Of a stretch of DNA of 35,865 nucleotides, positions 28,689-35,865 are shown piece by piece. The notes under the pieces are model-generated. The model did not search any database. It had not been told where the DNA came from and saw nothing but the letters and a program-made list of their open reading frames with translations. This stretch comes from Lachnospiraceae bacterium (GTDB lineage: Bacteria > Bacillota > Clostridia > Lachnospirales > Lachnospiraceae), in the NCBI GenBank assembly GCA_021205565.1, contig JAJPXG010000001.1, positions 1 through 35,865 on the forward strand, written 5' to 3'. Position 1 is the first letter of the stretch. Each line of letters opens with the position of its first letter. A program made the translations under genes and the position numbers.

Positions 28689-29351
28689 CTACACTTGCGG
28701 TATCAAAATCTCCGTCGTAAATGCCCCGTCCTCGCTGTTGCGGCTTAAGTACCCGTCCAACCGCTCGATGATCGTGTCGATGCGCACCAGCCCGAAGCCG
28801 TGGCCCTCACCCTTGGAGGTCTTGAACAGGCCGCCCTGTTTTTTCTGCTTTTTCACAGCCGTAAAATTCGTAAAGGAAATATAAAGCTGCGTATTTTTCA
28901 TCTCCATATAGACGCGGATCAGCCGCTTGTCCGGCGGCAGAGCCATGCTGGCCTCGATGGCGTTGTCAAATAAGTTGCCGATGATACAGCACAGATCCAG
29001 CTCGGACATTTTGAACTTCACCGGAATATGGGCGTCCACCGACACCGGGATGTCCTTCGACTGCGCCAGCGAAATCTTGCTGTTTAAAATGGCGTCCGCC
29101 ATGGAGTTGCCGGTCTTCACCACTGTATCCACCGTATTTAAATCCGTATCCAGCATATCCAGATAAGAGCGGATCGCCTCCAGGTCGCCGTTCGCGGCAT
29201 ACGCCTTCATGGCCTGGATGTGATTGCGGTAATCATGCCGCCAGCCCCGCATCTGCCGGTACATATTTTCCACTTCCTGATAGTGGGTCTCAATCAGCTC
29301 CCGCTGGTAGCGGTCGAGCTGCTGATCAATCTTTTTTTCCCAGAATGACAT
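28689..29351 (-). CDS. Soluble GHKL-domain sensor histidine kinase
   Basis: H box 'MRGWRHDYRNHIQAMKAY'; N box 'CCIIGNLFDNAIEAS'; G box 'GEGHGFGLVRI'. Start MSFWEKK at 29351 preferred because a promoter and RBS lie just upstream. Confidence 0.88.
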   Translation of the reverse strand: MSFWEKKIDQQLDRYQRELIETHYQEVENMYRQMRGWRHDYRNHIQAMKAYAANGDLEAIRSYLDMLDTDLNTVDTVVKTGNSMADAILNSKISLAQSKDIPVSVDAHIPVKFKMSELDLCCIIGNLFDNAIEASMALPPDKRLIRVYMEMKNTQLYISFTNFTAVKKQKKQGGLFKTSKGEGHGFGLVRIDTIIERLDGYLSRNSEDGAFTTEILIPQV

Positions 29352-29373
29352 GTCTGCGCCTCCTGCTTCTTTC

Positions 29374-29402
29374 ATTATAAGAAGTCCGGAGGTCTTAAGC
29401 AA
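29374..29402 (-). promoter_or_regulatory. Promoter TTGCTT-17 bp-TATAAT (minus strand) for the kinase/regulator operon
   Basis: + strand AAGCAA 29397-29402, ATTATA 29374-29379; RBS AGGAGG before ATG 29351. Confidence 0.75.
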
Positions 29403-29460
29403 GTGAAATTTCAGACAGAGAATGGCTCAATCTACATATCCCTTTTATATTAGGAAGAAA

Positions 29461-29495
29461 AAGATCTGAAAAGAAACGCGTTTTCAGGTCTTTTT
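29461..29495. terminator. Terminator-like hairpin upstream of the recombinase gene
   Basis: AGATCTGAAAA-GAAACGCG-TTTTCAGGTCT followed by TTTTT. Confidence 0.7.
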
Positions 29496-29620
29496 GGGTT
29501 CTTGTATTATAGAATTTAGCGTACCTGTTACGGAGGTAAAACCGCCGGGTAAGCGCCCGCAAAACCGCGGGGTCAGGGGATTCCTGACTGCTTATTAAAA
29601 AAGAAAGAGAGGTACGAAAG

Positions 29621-30844
29621 ATGAAAACAGGCAGTGAAAACATTCGCAGAAGGACGGATGGAAGATGGGAGGCCAGAATTGTGATCGGCAGCCCGAAGAA
29701 CGGAAAGACCAATTACAAGTATCTGTACGGTAAAACGTATGAGGAAGTTCTGGACAGGAAACGGCAGTTTCTTTCAGAGGAAGGCATAAGGGGAGCGCTT
29801 TTGCGCCAGACCGTGTCCGTAAGCCCGTCCGCCCGCAGGCCAGTGAGAGCCTTGGGAGAAAGGGCTTCTGCAAATCCGGAAGCGGAGGAAAACCAGATCG
29901 AAGACGAGACGTTATTCCGGTACGCGGCGAAGGAATGGCTGCGGTATAAGGAATCTGCCGTCAGGGAATCCACGCACGCCTATTATTCATTTGTAGTCAC
30001 AAACCAGCTGCTGCCCGTACTCGGCGGTATTGCGCTGACGGAAATCACTTCGGATATCATTTCAGAATTCCTGAATGAGAAAAAAGCGCATGGACGCAAG
30101 GAGGACGGCAGCGCTCTGGCGCCGAAAACTGTGGCGGACATGAAGGTCATTTTAAAGCAGATTTTAAACTATGCGAAGGAAAAGGGCATGATTGAGGCCG
30201 TTCCGGCCTGCCCCGCTGTTCCTGTCAGGCAGGGGACGATCCGGGTGCTGACCAGGCAGGAACAGAGGCTGGTAGAGCAGGCGGCGCTGGCGCTGGATAA
30301 ACCTTTTGCGCTTGGGATTTTGCTTTCTCTTTACGGGGGCTTAAGGATTGGCGAGGTCTGTGCCCTGAAATGGGGCGATTTTGATTTCCGCAACGGAACG
30401 ATCCGCATCAACAAGACGGCAGCGCGCATTCAGAACCTGGAAAACGGGAAGGTGGTGGGCACCAGGCTTGTCATCGGCAAGCCCAAAACTGACTGCTCTC
30501 AGCGCACCGTTCCCCTGCCGGAAACGGTTCTGCAGTATTTCAAAGAGCGGCGCGCGGAGGATACGGCGTACGTTCTGACCGGCACGGAAAAGCTCATGGA
30601 GCCCAGATCCTGCCTGGCGCGCTTTAAGCGGTTTTTAAAAAGGTGCGGTGTGGAGGATCACACCTGGCACAGCCTGCGTCACACCTTTGCGACACGCTGC
30701 GTGGAGAGCGGCGTGGATATCAAATCTTTAAGTGAAATCATGGGACATGCTGACGTGGAAATCACGATGCAGCGCTATGTGCACCCGTCCATGGACACGA
30801 AGAAGGAGCAGGTCAATAAGCTGCCGTGTTTTGCGAGGGAGTAA
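29621..30844 (+). CDS. Tyrosine recombinase/integrase (candidate DNA invertase)
   Basis: Catalytic motifs 'SLYGGLRIGEVCALKW' (Arg I), 'HSLRHTFATRCVESG' (HxxR), 'IMGHADVEITMQRYVHPS' (His/Tyr); N-terminal integrase-like arm-binding region 'IRRRTDGRWEARIVIG'. Confidence 0.93.
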   Translation: MKTGSENIRRRTDGRWEARIVIGSPKNGKTNYKYLYGKTYEEVLDRKRQFLSEEGIRGALLRQTVSVSPSARRPVRALGERASANPEAEENQIEDETLFRYAAKEWLRYKESAVRESTHAYYSFVVTNQLLPVLGGIALTEITSDIISEFLNEKKAHGRKEDGSALAPKTVADMKVILKQILNYAKEKGMIEAVPACPAVPVRQGTIRVLTRQEQRLVEQAALALDKPFALGILLSLYGGLRIGEVCALKWGDFDFRNGTIRINKTAARIQNLENGKVVGTRLVIGKPKTDCSQRTVPLPETVLQYFKERRAEDTAYVLTGTEKLMEPRSCLARFKRFLKRCGVEDHTWHSLRHTFATRCVESGVDIKSLSEIMGHADVEITMQRYVHPSMDTKKEQVNKLPCFARE

Positions 30845-30864
30845 AAAAGCGCAAAAAAATACTC

Positions 30865-30879
30865 TAAGGAAGTCCCTTA
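30865..30879 (+). repeat. Left inverted repeat (IRL) of the putative invertible promoter element
   Basis: TAAGGAAGTCCCTTA; exact reverse complement at 31233-31247. Internally TAAGG-AAGTC-CCTTA. Confidence 0.9.
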
Positions 30880-31232
30880 AAGATAATTCGTGGTCTTTTT
30901 ATGCTTTTCCTAGTTAAAGTTAAGTGTACTACTTTCTCAGGTATCCGTCAATGCAGTTTTTAAAAATAATTTCGACTTTTTTTTCGCTAATTTTAAGAGT
31001 TCAGGGACGGTAATCGGGGAAAAGAACCGGCGGAATTTTACCGGTGCAGGCAGTAAAGACACTGCGTTCTGTGATCAGAAGGGCCGGGGCGGTTATCAGG
31101 CCCGGACATTTTAAGCAAAAGGAACAGCCTAAGAAGCCCACGCAGTCGCAAAAAGTGGTCTGAAAAGTGGTCACAAGTCCGCTGAAAATGTCGCATTTGC
31201 CTGATTTTCGGGCAAAAAGTGGATATATACGG
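30880..31232. promoter_or_regulatory. Putative invertible promoter segment (353 bp)
   Basis: Bounded by a 15-bp perfect inverted repeat, next to a tyrosine recombinase and upstream of a pilus operon; contains a leftward promoter. Confidence 0.78.
30923..30951 (-). promoter_or_regulatory. Leftward promoter TTGACG-17 bp-TACACT inside the invertible segment
   Basis: + strand CGTCAA 30946-30951 (-35) and AGTGTA 30923-30928 (-10). Confidence 0.7.
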
Positions 31233-31247
31233 TAAGGGACTTCCTTA
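31233..31247 (-). repeat. Right inverted repeat (IRR)
   Basis: TAAGGGACTTCCTTA, exact reverse complement of IRL. Confidence 0.9.
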
Positions 31248-31484
31248 CAGAACATTTTCAGTGGTCAGATGGCTTTACAACACAGGACGGTGCGCAGGCT
31301 AACGCCCGCCGCCCGTCCATAGACTTTCATCGTATGCAAGGCTGGCATATTGGTCTGGAGCAATATGCCGCCTTCGTATAGATTCCCTGAAACGAGAACA
31401 GTTCATCTCCATATCGCATGGAGTGTGCTCGCACTTCGTTTCGGAAAACACATTTTCAATATTTTTATGGAGGAAACGAAAACC

Positions 31485-33074
31485 ATGCGAAAAATGAAGA
31501 AACTTGCCAGCCTGCTGCTGGCGCTGGTTATGGTGTTGTCGCTGAGCGTCACTGCGATGGCGGATGAACCGACGACGTATACCATTACCATCAATAACTC
31601 CACTGAGGGTTATGAGTATACTGCATACCAGATTTTTAAAGGCGATCTGCTCGTGACCACGACTACAGATGCCGATTCTGGCGAGACCACCACAACAACG
31701 ACATTGTCCAATGTTGAGTTTGGCAGTGCTTTAAGTGCAACTGACCAGACTGCTTTGCTGGCCTATTATGCGACAACATTAGGCACTGACTATGAAAGTA
31801 GTGCTGCTGGCTTGGCTGCAGCTCTTGCTGAAGGAAAAATTACTGCTGCTGCATTTGCGGCTCAGGTTGCGACTTACGCATTAACATCCGCTGGAACTTC
31901 CACCTACAACAAAAATACTTCTGATCCGGATGCTTCCAATTATACAGTTAATGTTACTGGAGCGGGCTACTATCTGGTTAAGAACACCAATGTACCCGAT
32001 GAGGATGGCGCATATACAAGCTATATTCTGTCGGTTGTTGCAGATGTGGCTGTAGAAGCCAAGGCAGATATCCCTTCCTCTGACAAAACGGTTGGCGATG
32101 TCAATGATTCTGACAACACTACTGCACAGGGAGATACTGATTCTGCTGATTACGATATTGGCGACAGTGTTCCCTTCACTCTGACAGCTACTTTGCCTAC
32201 CAACTATGGTGACTATACAACTTATCAGCTGACATTTCACGATACCCTGTCCTCTGGCCTGAGCTTTAATAATAATGTAGTTGTTAAGGTGGGAACTACC
32301 GTTGTTGCTCCTTCCTGCTATACAGTCGCTACTGGCTCAGATTTGACGGACACCTGCAGCTTTGAGGTTCAGATCAGTAATACTAAGGCCTTAACAGATG
32401 CCGATGGTAATGCCATTTCCCTGAGCGCTGGGGATACTATCACTGTTGAATACACTGCAACTTTGGAAACTGGGGCTTCTTTTAAAGAGACCAACAAGAT
32501 GCACATTGAATACTCCAATAACCCCAATGATGGCAGCAGTGGAGAAACCGGCAATACTCCTGATGATACCACAACTGTTTTCACTTTCACTCTGACCGTG
32601 AATAAGGTTGATGCGAAGAAAAATCCTCTGAAGGGTGCCGGATTCACTTTATATAAGTATGATGCCGATACGCAGGCCTATGTTGCAGTAGGCTCCGAAG
32701 TTAAAGGCACTGATCTGACTTCCTTTACATGGAAAGGTCTGGATGATGGTCAGTATAAGCTGAAAGAAACCACAACTCCTGCTGGCTATAACACCATGGA
32801 TGATGTTGAGTTCTATATCGTGGCTACCCATACTGAAGATGGGCTGACTTCCTTGAAGGTAACGTCGGACGCTGCAGGCACGACTGAGATTGATGGTTAT
32901 ACCGAAAGCCTTACTGATGGCACCATCACTGCTGACATCGTAAACTACAGTGGTTCCATCCTGCCCAGCACTGGTGGTATCGGTACCACGATCTTCTATG
33001 TGGTTGGTACACTCCTTGTTCTTGGCGCAGCTGTAGTTCTGATTACCAGAAAGCGCATGAGCAGAGAGGTGTAA
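31485..33074 (+). CDS. LPXTG-anchored major pilin (SpaA/FctA-like backbone)
   Basis: Signal peptide MRKMKKLASLLLALVMVLSLSVTAMA; E-box-like 'YKLKETTTPAGY'; sorting signal 'LPSTGGIGTTIFYVVGTLLVLGAAVVLITRKR'; RBS ATGGAGG upstream of ATG 31485. Confidence 0.93.
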   Translation: MRKMKKLASLLLALVMVLSLSVTAMADEPTTYTITINNSTEGYEYTAYQIFKGDLLVTTTTDADSGETTTTTTLSNVEFGSALSATDQTALLAYYATTLGTDYESSAAGLAAALAEGKITAAAFAAQVATYALTSAGTSTYNKNTSDPDASNYTVNVTGAGYYLVKNTNVPDEDGAYTSYILSVVADVAVEAKADIPSSDKTVGDVNDSDNTTAQGDTDSADYDIGDSVPFTLTATLPTNYGDYTTYQLTFHDTLSSGLSFNNNVVVKVGTTVVAPSCYTVATGSDLTDTCSFEVQISNTKALTDADGNAISLSAGDTITVEYTATLETGASFKETNKMHIEYSNNPNDGSSGETGNTPDDTTTVFTFTLTVNKVDAKKNPLKGAGFTLYKYDADTQAYVAVGSEVKGTDLTSFTWKGLDDGQYKLKETTTPAGYNTMDDVEFYIVATHTEDGLTSLKVTSDAAGTTEIDGYTESLTDGTITADIVNYSGSILPSTGGIGTTIFYVVGTLLVLGAAVVLITRKRMSREV

Positions 33075-33281
33075 TTTGTCAGATTGTACATAATGAGAAA
33101 CGATATGCACTCGTTTACATTACGCGCTTGATTTATGAAATACCTGTCCCGGCCTTTGGGCTGGGATGGGTATCCCCAAGAATTTGGTTCTCTGTTTGTT
33201 GTTCGCTGCCCGTCGCCGACCAGACGGGGGCAGGTAGCTAAGAGCAGGCAGATATCTGACTGAGGAGAGACTGATGGAAAC

Positions 33282-34241
33282 ATGAAGCAATATCGGGGAA
33301 AAAGACAGAAGAGAAAAAGCGACCGTCTGACGACTATTATTCTGGTTTGCATATTTTTCGCCGGCGTCATTATCCTGGCGTATCCTTCGGTGAGTAACTG
33401 GTGGAATGGACAAGTTACAACGCGAGCGGTTGAGAATTATGAAGCAGCAATAGCTGCCATGCAGGAGACGGATTATACATCTTATTTTGAGGCGGCGCAG
33501 GCCTACAACGAAACGCTTGCGAAAATCGGCTCCGCCAAAACAATTACATCTCCGGATCTGGTGGACGAGGACTACTGGGATCTGCTGGACGTCAGCGGTA
33601 CCGGCGTGATGGGGTACGTTACGATTGACAAAATCAACGTCCAGCTGCCGATTTACCATGGAACGGATGCGGGGGTTTTACAGATTGCGGCCGGACATCT
33701 GGAGGGCACGAGCCTGCCGGTGGGAGGGGAGAGCACTCACTGTGTGATTTCCGCACACAGAGGTCTTCCGAGCGCTTTGCTCTTCACCAACCTTGACCAG
33801 CTGGAGGTCGGCGACACCTTCACCATCACTGTTTTAAATCAGGTGATGACCTACGAGGTGGATCAGATATCCATTGTGCTGCCGGATGAGCTTGAAAACC
33901 TCTATATTGAGGAAGGCAAGGATTACTGCACGCTGATGACCTGTACCCCCTACGGGGTCAACAGCCACCGGCTTTTAGTGCGGGGCGTGCGTGTGGAGAA
34001 CGCGACACAGACGCTGATCCATGTGACCGCGGAGGCCTATAAGGTTGCACCGCTTCTGGTCGCGCCGGTGCTGGCGGTGCCGCTGGTGGTGATTTTGCTG
34101 ATATGGCTTATGGTCACGACCAGGAAGGGCAGAAAGCCTCGCAAAGCCGCAAGAAAGAGGCAAAGCGTTCATGAATGGGAAACCCAATCAAACAGATTTG
34201 ACAACCCTGTCAAACATGGAGGGAATGATGATGAAATATAG
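33282..34241 (+). CDS. Class C (pilus-type) sortase
   Basis: Catalytic 'HCVISAHRGLPSALLF' and 'CTLMTCTPYGVNSHRLLVRG'; N- and C-terminal TM segments. Confidence 0.93.
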   Translation: MKQYRGKRQKRKSDRLTTIILVCIFFAGVIILAYPSVSNWWNGQVTTRAVENYEAAIAAMQETDYTSYFEAAQAYNETLAKIGSAKTITSPDLVDEDYWDLLDVSGTGVMGYVTIDKINVQLPIYHGTDAGVLQIAAGHLEGTSLPVGGESTHCVISAHRGLPSALLFTNLDQLEVGDTFTITVLNQVMTYEVDQISIVLPDELENLYIEEGKDYCTLMTCTPYGVNSHRLLVRGVRVENATQTLIHVTAEAYKVAPLLVAPVLAVPLVVILLIWLMVTTRKGRKPRKAARKRQSVHEWETQSNRFDNPVKHGGNDDEI

Positions 34242-34986
34242 GAATGGACTTGTAAAAAAAGCTGCCGCCCTTTTGCTGGGACTGGCCATGACTGTCGCCA
34301 ATATGACGGTTGTGAATGCTGCCACAGCACCGGACCTGGATCTGACCAAGACCGGTTCGATTGCGCTGACGCTTAAGGATGCGGATGGTGTGACAGTATC
34401 CGGCGGAGCCGTGACTGCCTATGAGGTGGCGAAGCTGTATCTGGATGACGGCAACATGGCCTACGCGTACACGGACGGCTTTGGCGACTGCACGGTGGCG
34501 CTCGATGTGACGGATACCACACTGGCCTCCTCGCTTGTCTCCTACATGAGCGGGTGCACAATCACCGGCACCGAAAAGAGCGTAGCCTCTGACGGAACGG
34601 TCAGCTTCACTGATCTGGAGCTGGGTTTATACCTGATTGTACAGACGATTGAATCCGCGGATTATGAGACCATAAGCCCCTTTGTGGTGACTCTGCCGAT
34701 GGAAGAGGACGGTGTGTGGGTATATGCTGTGAACGCCAGTCCCAAGGTTGGCACCGTGACGCTGACGCCGGAGGAACCGGGCGAGCCGGAAGAGCCGGAG
34801 GAGCCGACAGAACCGGAGGAACCAGTGGTGCCGGAAACGCCGCAGACACCGGCGGAGCCGATTTTGCCGCAGACGGGACAGCTCAACTGGCCGGTACCGG
34901 TGCTTTTGATCGGCGGTTTCATCCTGCTGATTGCGGGCGTTGTGTTAAAGAATTCCGATAAAAAGAACAGACGCTATGCCTCATAA
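34231..34986 (+). CDS. Minor pilin / LPXTG surface protein with Pro/Glu-rich wall-spanning repeat
   Basis: Signal peptide MKYRNGLVKKAAALLLGLAMTVANMTVVNA; 'PEEPGEPEEPEEPTEPEEP'; 'ILPQTGQLNWPVPVLLIGGFILLIAGVVL'. Start 34228/34231 preferred, overlapping the sortase stop. Confidence 0.88.
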   Translation: MKYRNGLVKKAAALLLGLAMTVANMTVVNAATAPDLDLTKTGSIALTLKDADGVTVSGGAVTAYEVAKLYLDDGNMAYAYTDGFGDCTVALDVTDTTLASSLVSYMSGCTITGTEKSVASDGTVSFTDLELGLYLIVQTIESADYETISPFVVTLPMEEDGVWVYAVNASPKVGTVTLTPEEPGEPEEPEEPTEPEEPVVPETPQTPAEPILPQTGQLNWPVPVLLIGGFILLIAGVVLKNSDKKNRRYAS

Positions 34987-35641
34987 GAACAAAAGAGCTG
35001 TGTCCAGACGCAGGCGCAGGAGGCTGGGGACGCTGTTCATAGCGTTGGGCAGCCTGATGCTTTTAGGAGCGGTCGGGCTTTTGGCCTATAATGCGTGGGA
35101 CGACTGGCGGGCCGGTACGGCGGTGGTGAAAATCCAGGATGCGCTGGACTCAGCCATGGAAGACCGCAATACGACGTTTTATCTGTATGACAACAACTCG
35201 CAGAAGCGGGATGCGGATGACACCGAAATGGCTACCATCGAGATCGACGGTTACGACTATATCGGGACATTGTCAATTCCTAGATATGGGCTGGAGCTGC
35301 CGGTTATGGCGGACTGGTCCTACGCGGGGTTAAAAATCGCACCTGGGACCTACAGCGGCTCGGTGTGGAGTAACGACCTGGTGATCTGCGGACATAATTA
35401 CGAGCGTCATTTCGGGTATTTAAAAGACCTTGAGGAGGGCGATACGATCACCTTCACGGATGTGGACGGCAACGTGTTCTACTACGTGGTGGAGGAGGTT
35501 CTGACGCTGGAGCCGACGGCCATTGAGGAAATGCTTGATCAGGGCGGAGTTAACTGGGATCTGACCTTATTTACCTGTACGCTGGGCGGGCAGGCGCGCG
35601 TGACGGTGCGGTGCAGCCGGGTGGCGATGGTGGAGTCGTGA
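34976..35641 (+). CDS. Second sortase (class B/D-like)
   Basis: N-terminal TM; 'NDLVICGHNYERHFGYLKDL' catalytic His region; 'DLTLFTCTLGGQARVTVRCSR' catalytic Cys/Arg. Confidence 0.88.
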   Translation: MPHKNKRAVSRRRRRRLGTLFIALGSLMLLGAVGLLAYNAWDDWRAGTAVVKIQDALDSAMEDRNTTFYLYDNNSQKRDADDTEMATIEIDGYDYIGTLSIPRYGLELPVMADWSYAGLKIAPGTYSGSVWSNDLVICGHNYERHFGYLKDLEEGDTITFTDVDGNVFYYVVEEVLTLEPTAIEEMLDQGGVNWDLTLFTCTLGGQARVTVRCSRVAMVES

Positions 35642-35656
35642 GGATTTAATTGCGGT

Positions 35657-35865
35657 ATGGCTGAAAAAGAACTGCGGAAGATGAACCGCACTGAGCTGAT
35701 TGAAATTATTTACGCGCTGCAGCAGAATGAAAAGTCGCTCAGGCGGGAAAATGAAGACCTGCATGAGCAGCTGGAGGATAAGACGATCCGTTTGGAGAAA
35801 TCCGGTTCGATTGCGGAAGCGGCGCTTGGGCTGAACCATATTTTCGAGGACGCCGAGAAGGCGGC
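35657..35865 (+). CDS. Coiled-coil hypothetical protein, truncated by the window edge
   Basis: Open frame from ATG 35657: MAEKELRKMNRTELIEIIYALQQNEKSLRRENEDLHEQLEDKTIRLEKSGSIAEAALGLNHIFEDAEKA... Confidence 0.75.
   Translation, partial: MAEKELRKMNRTELIEIIYALQQNEKSLRRENEDLHEQLEDKTIRLEKSGSIAEAALGLNHIFEDAEKA

Noticed and set aside
29621-30844. Tyrosine recombinase as evidence of an integrated prophage or ICE
   Set aside because: No phage or conjugation genes, excisionase or tRNA attachment site nearby; the adjacent inverted core sites fit local inversion better.
31197-31230. Rightward promoter in the current orientation just before IRR (TTGCCT...TATATA)
   Set aside because: Spacing is about 21 bp and the -35 is weak; not convincing compared with the leftward TTGACG-17-TACACT. 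Low-level ON transcription cannot be excluded.
31001-31255. 84-aa minus-strand ORF across the invertible segment and IRR
   Set aside because: Cys-rich, no domain resemblance, spans the recombination site; more likely chance than a gene.
34780-34860. Pro/Glu repeat in the minor pilin as a novel repeat element
   Set aside because: Typical wall-spanning region before an LPXTG signal.
1-35865. CRISPR array, rRNA or tRNA genes
   Set aside because: No regularly spaced identical repeats, and no rRNA or tRNA sequence was recognised by eye.

Overview
This 35.9 kb window is a gene-dense Firmicute chromosome segment; gene style suggests Lachnospiraceae/Clostridiales (inference). From left to right it holds: a sugar-type ABC importer operon (ATPase, two permeases, solute-binding lipoprotein); an acidic-linker lipoprotein; a PdaA-like polysaccharide deacetylase; a broken SPFH gene with a small RHH-like gene; a T-box leader with pheS-pheT; a tldD/pmbA pair (second gene interrupted); an XRE regulator with an ABC exporter (- strand); a PD-(D/E)XK/Rpn-type gene; a frameshifted YitT-family gene; nth; a GT2 glycosyltransferase that appears fused to a MarR-like winged-helix domain; a heterodimer-like ABC exporter pair; a DUF4160-type two-gene module; a LytTR response regulator with a soluble GHKL kinase; a tyrosine recombinase; and a sortase-assembled pilus locus running off the right edge. 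The main discovery candidate is at 30865-31247. A perfect 15-bp inverted repeat (TAAGGAAGTCCCTTA / TAAGGGACTTCCTTA), each arm built like a tyrosine-recombinase core site, encloses 353 bp between the recombinase gene and the pilin gene. The enclosed DNA carries a good promoter that currently points away from the pilus genes. This looks like a cis-encoded phase-variable promoter switch captured in the OFF orientation. Other leads are a two-copy intergenic structured element in the ABC operon with compensatory base changes, a cluster of multi-hairpin elements around pheS/pheT, a 21-bp-period direct repeat (LytTR-operator geometry) upstream of the ABC exporter pair, and three broken conserved genes within about 13 kb.
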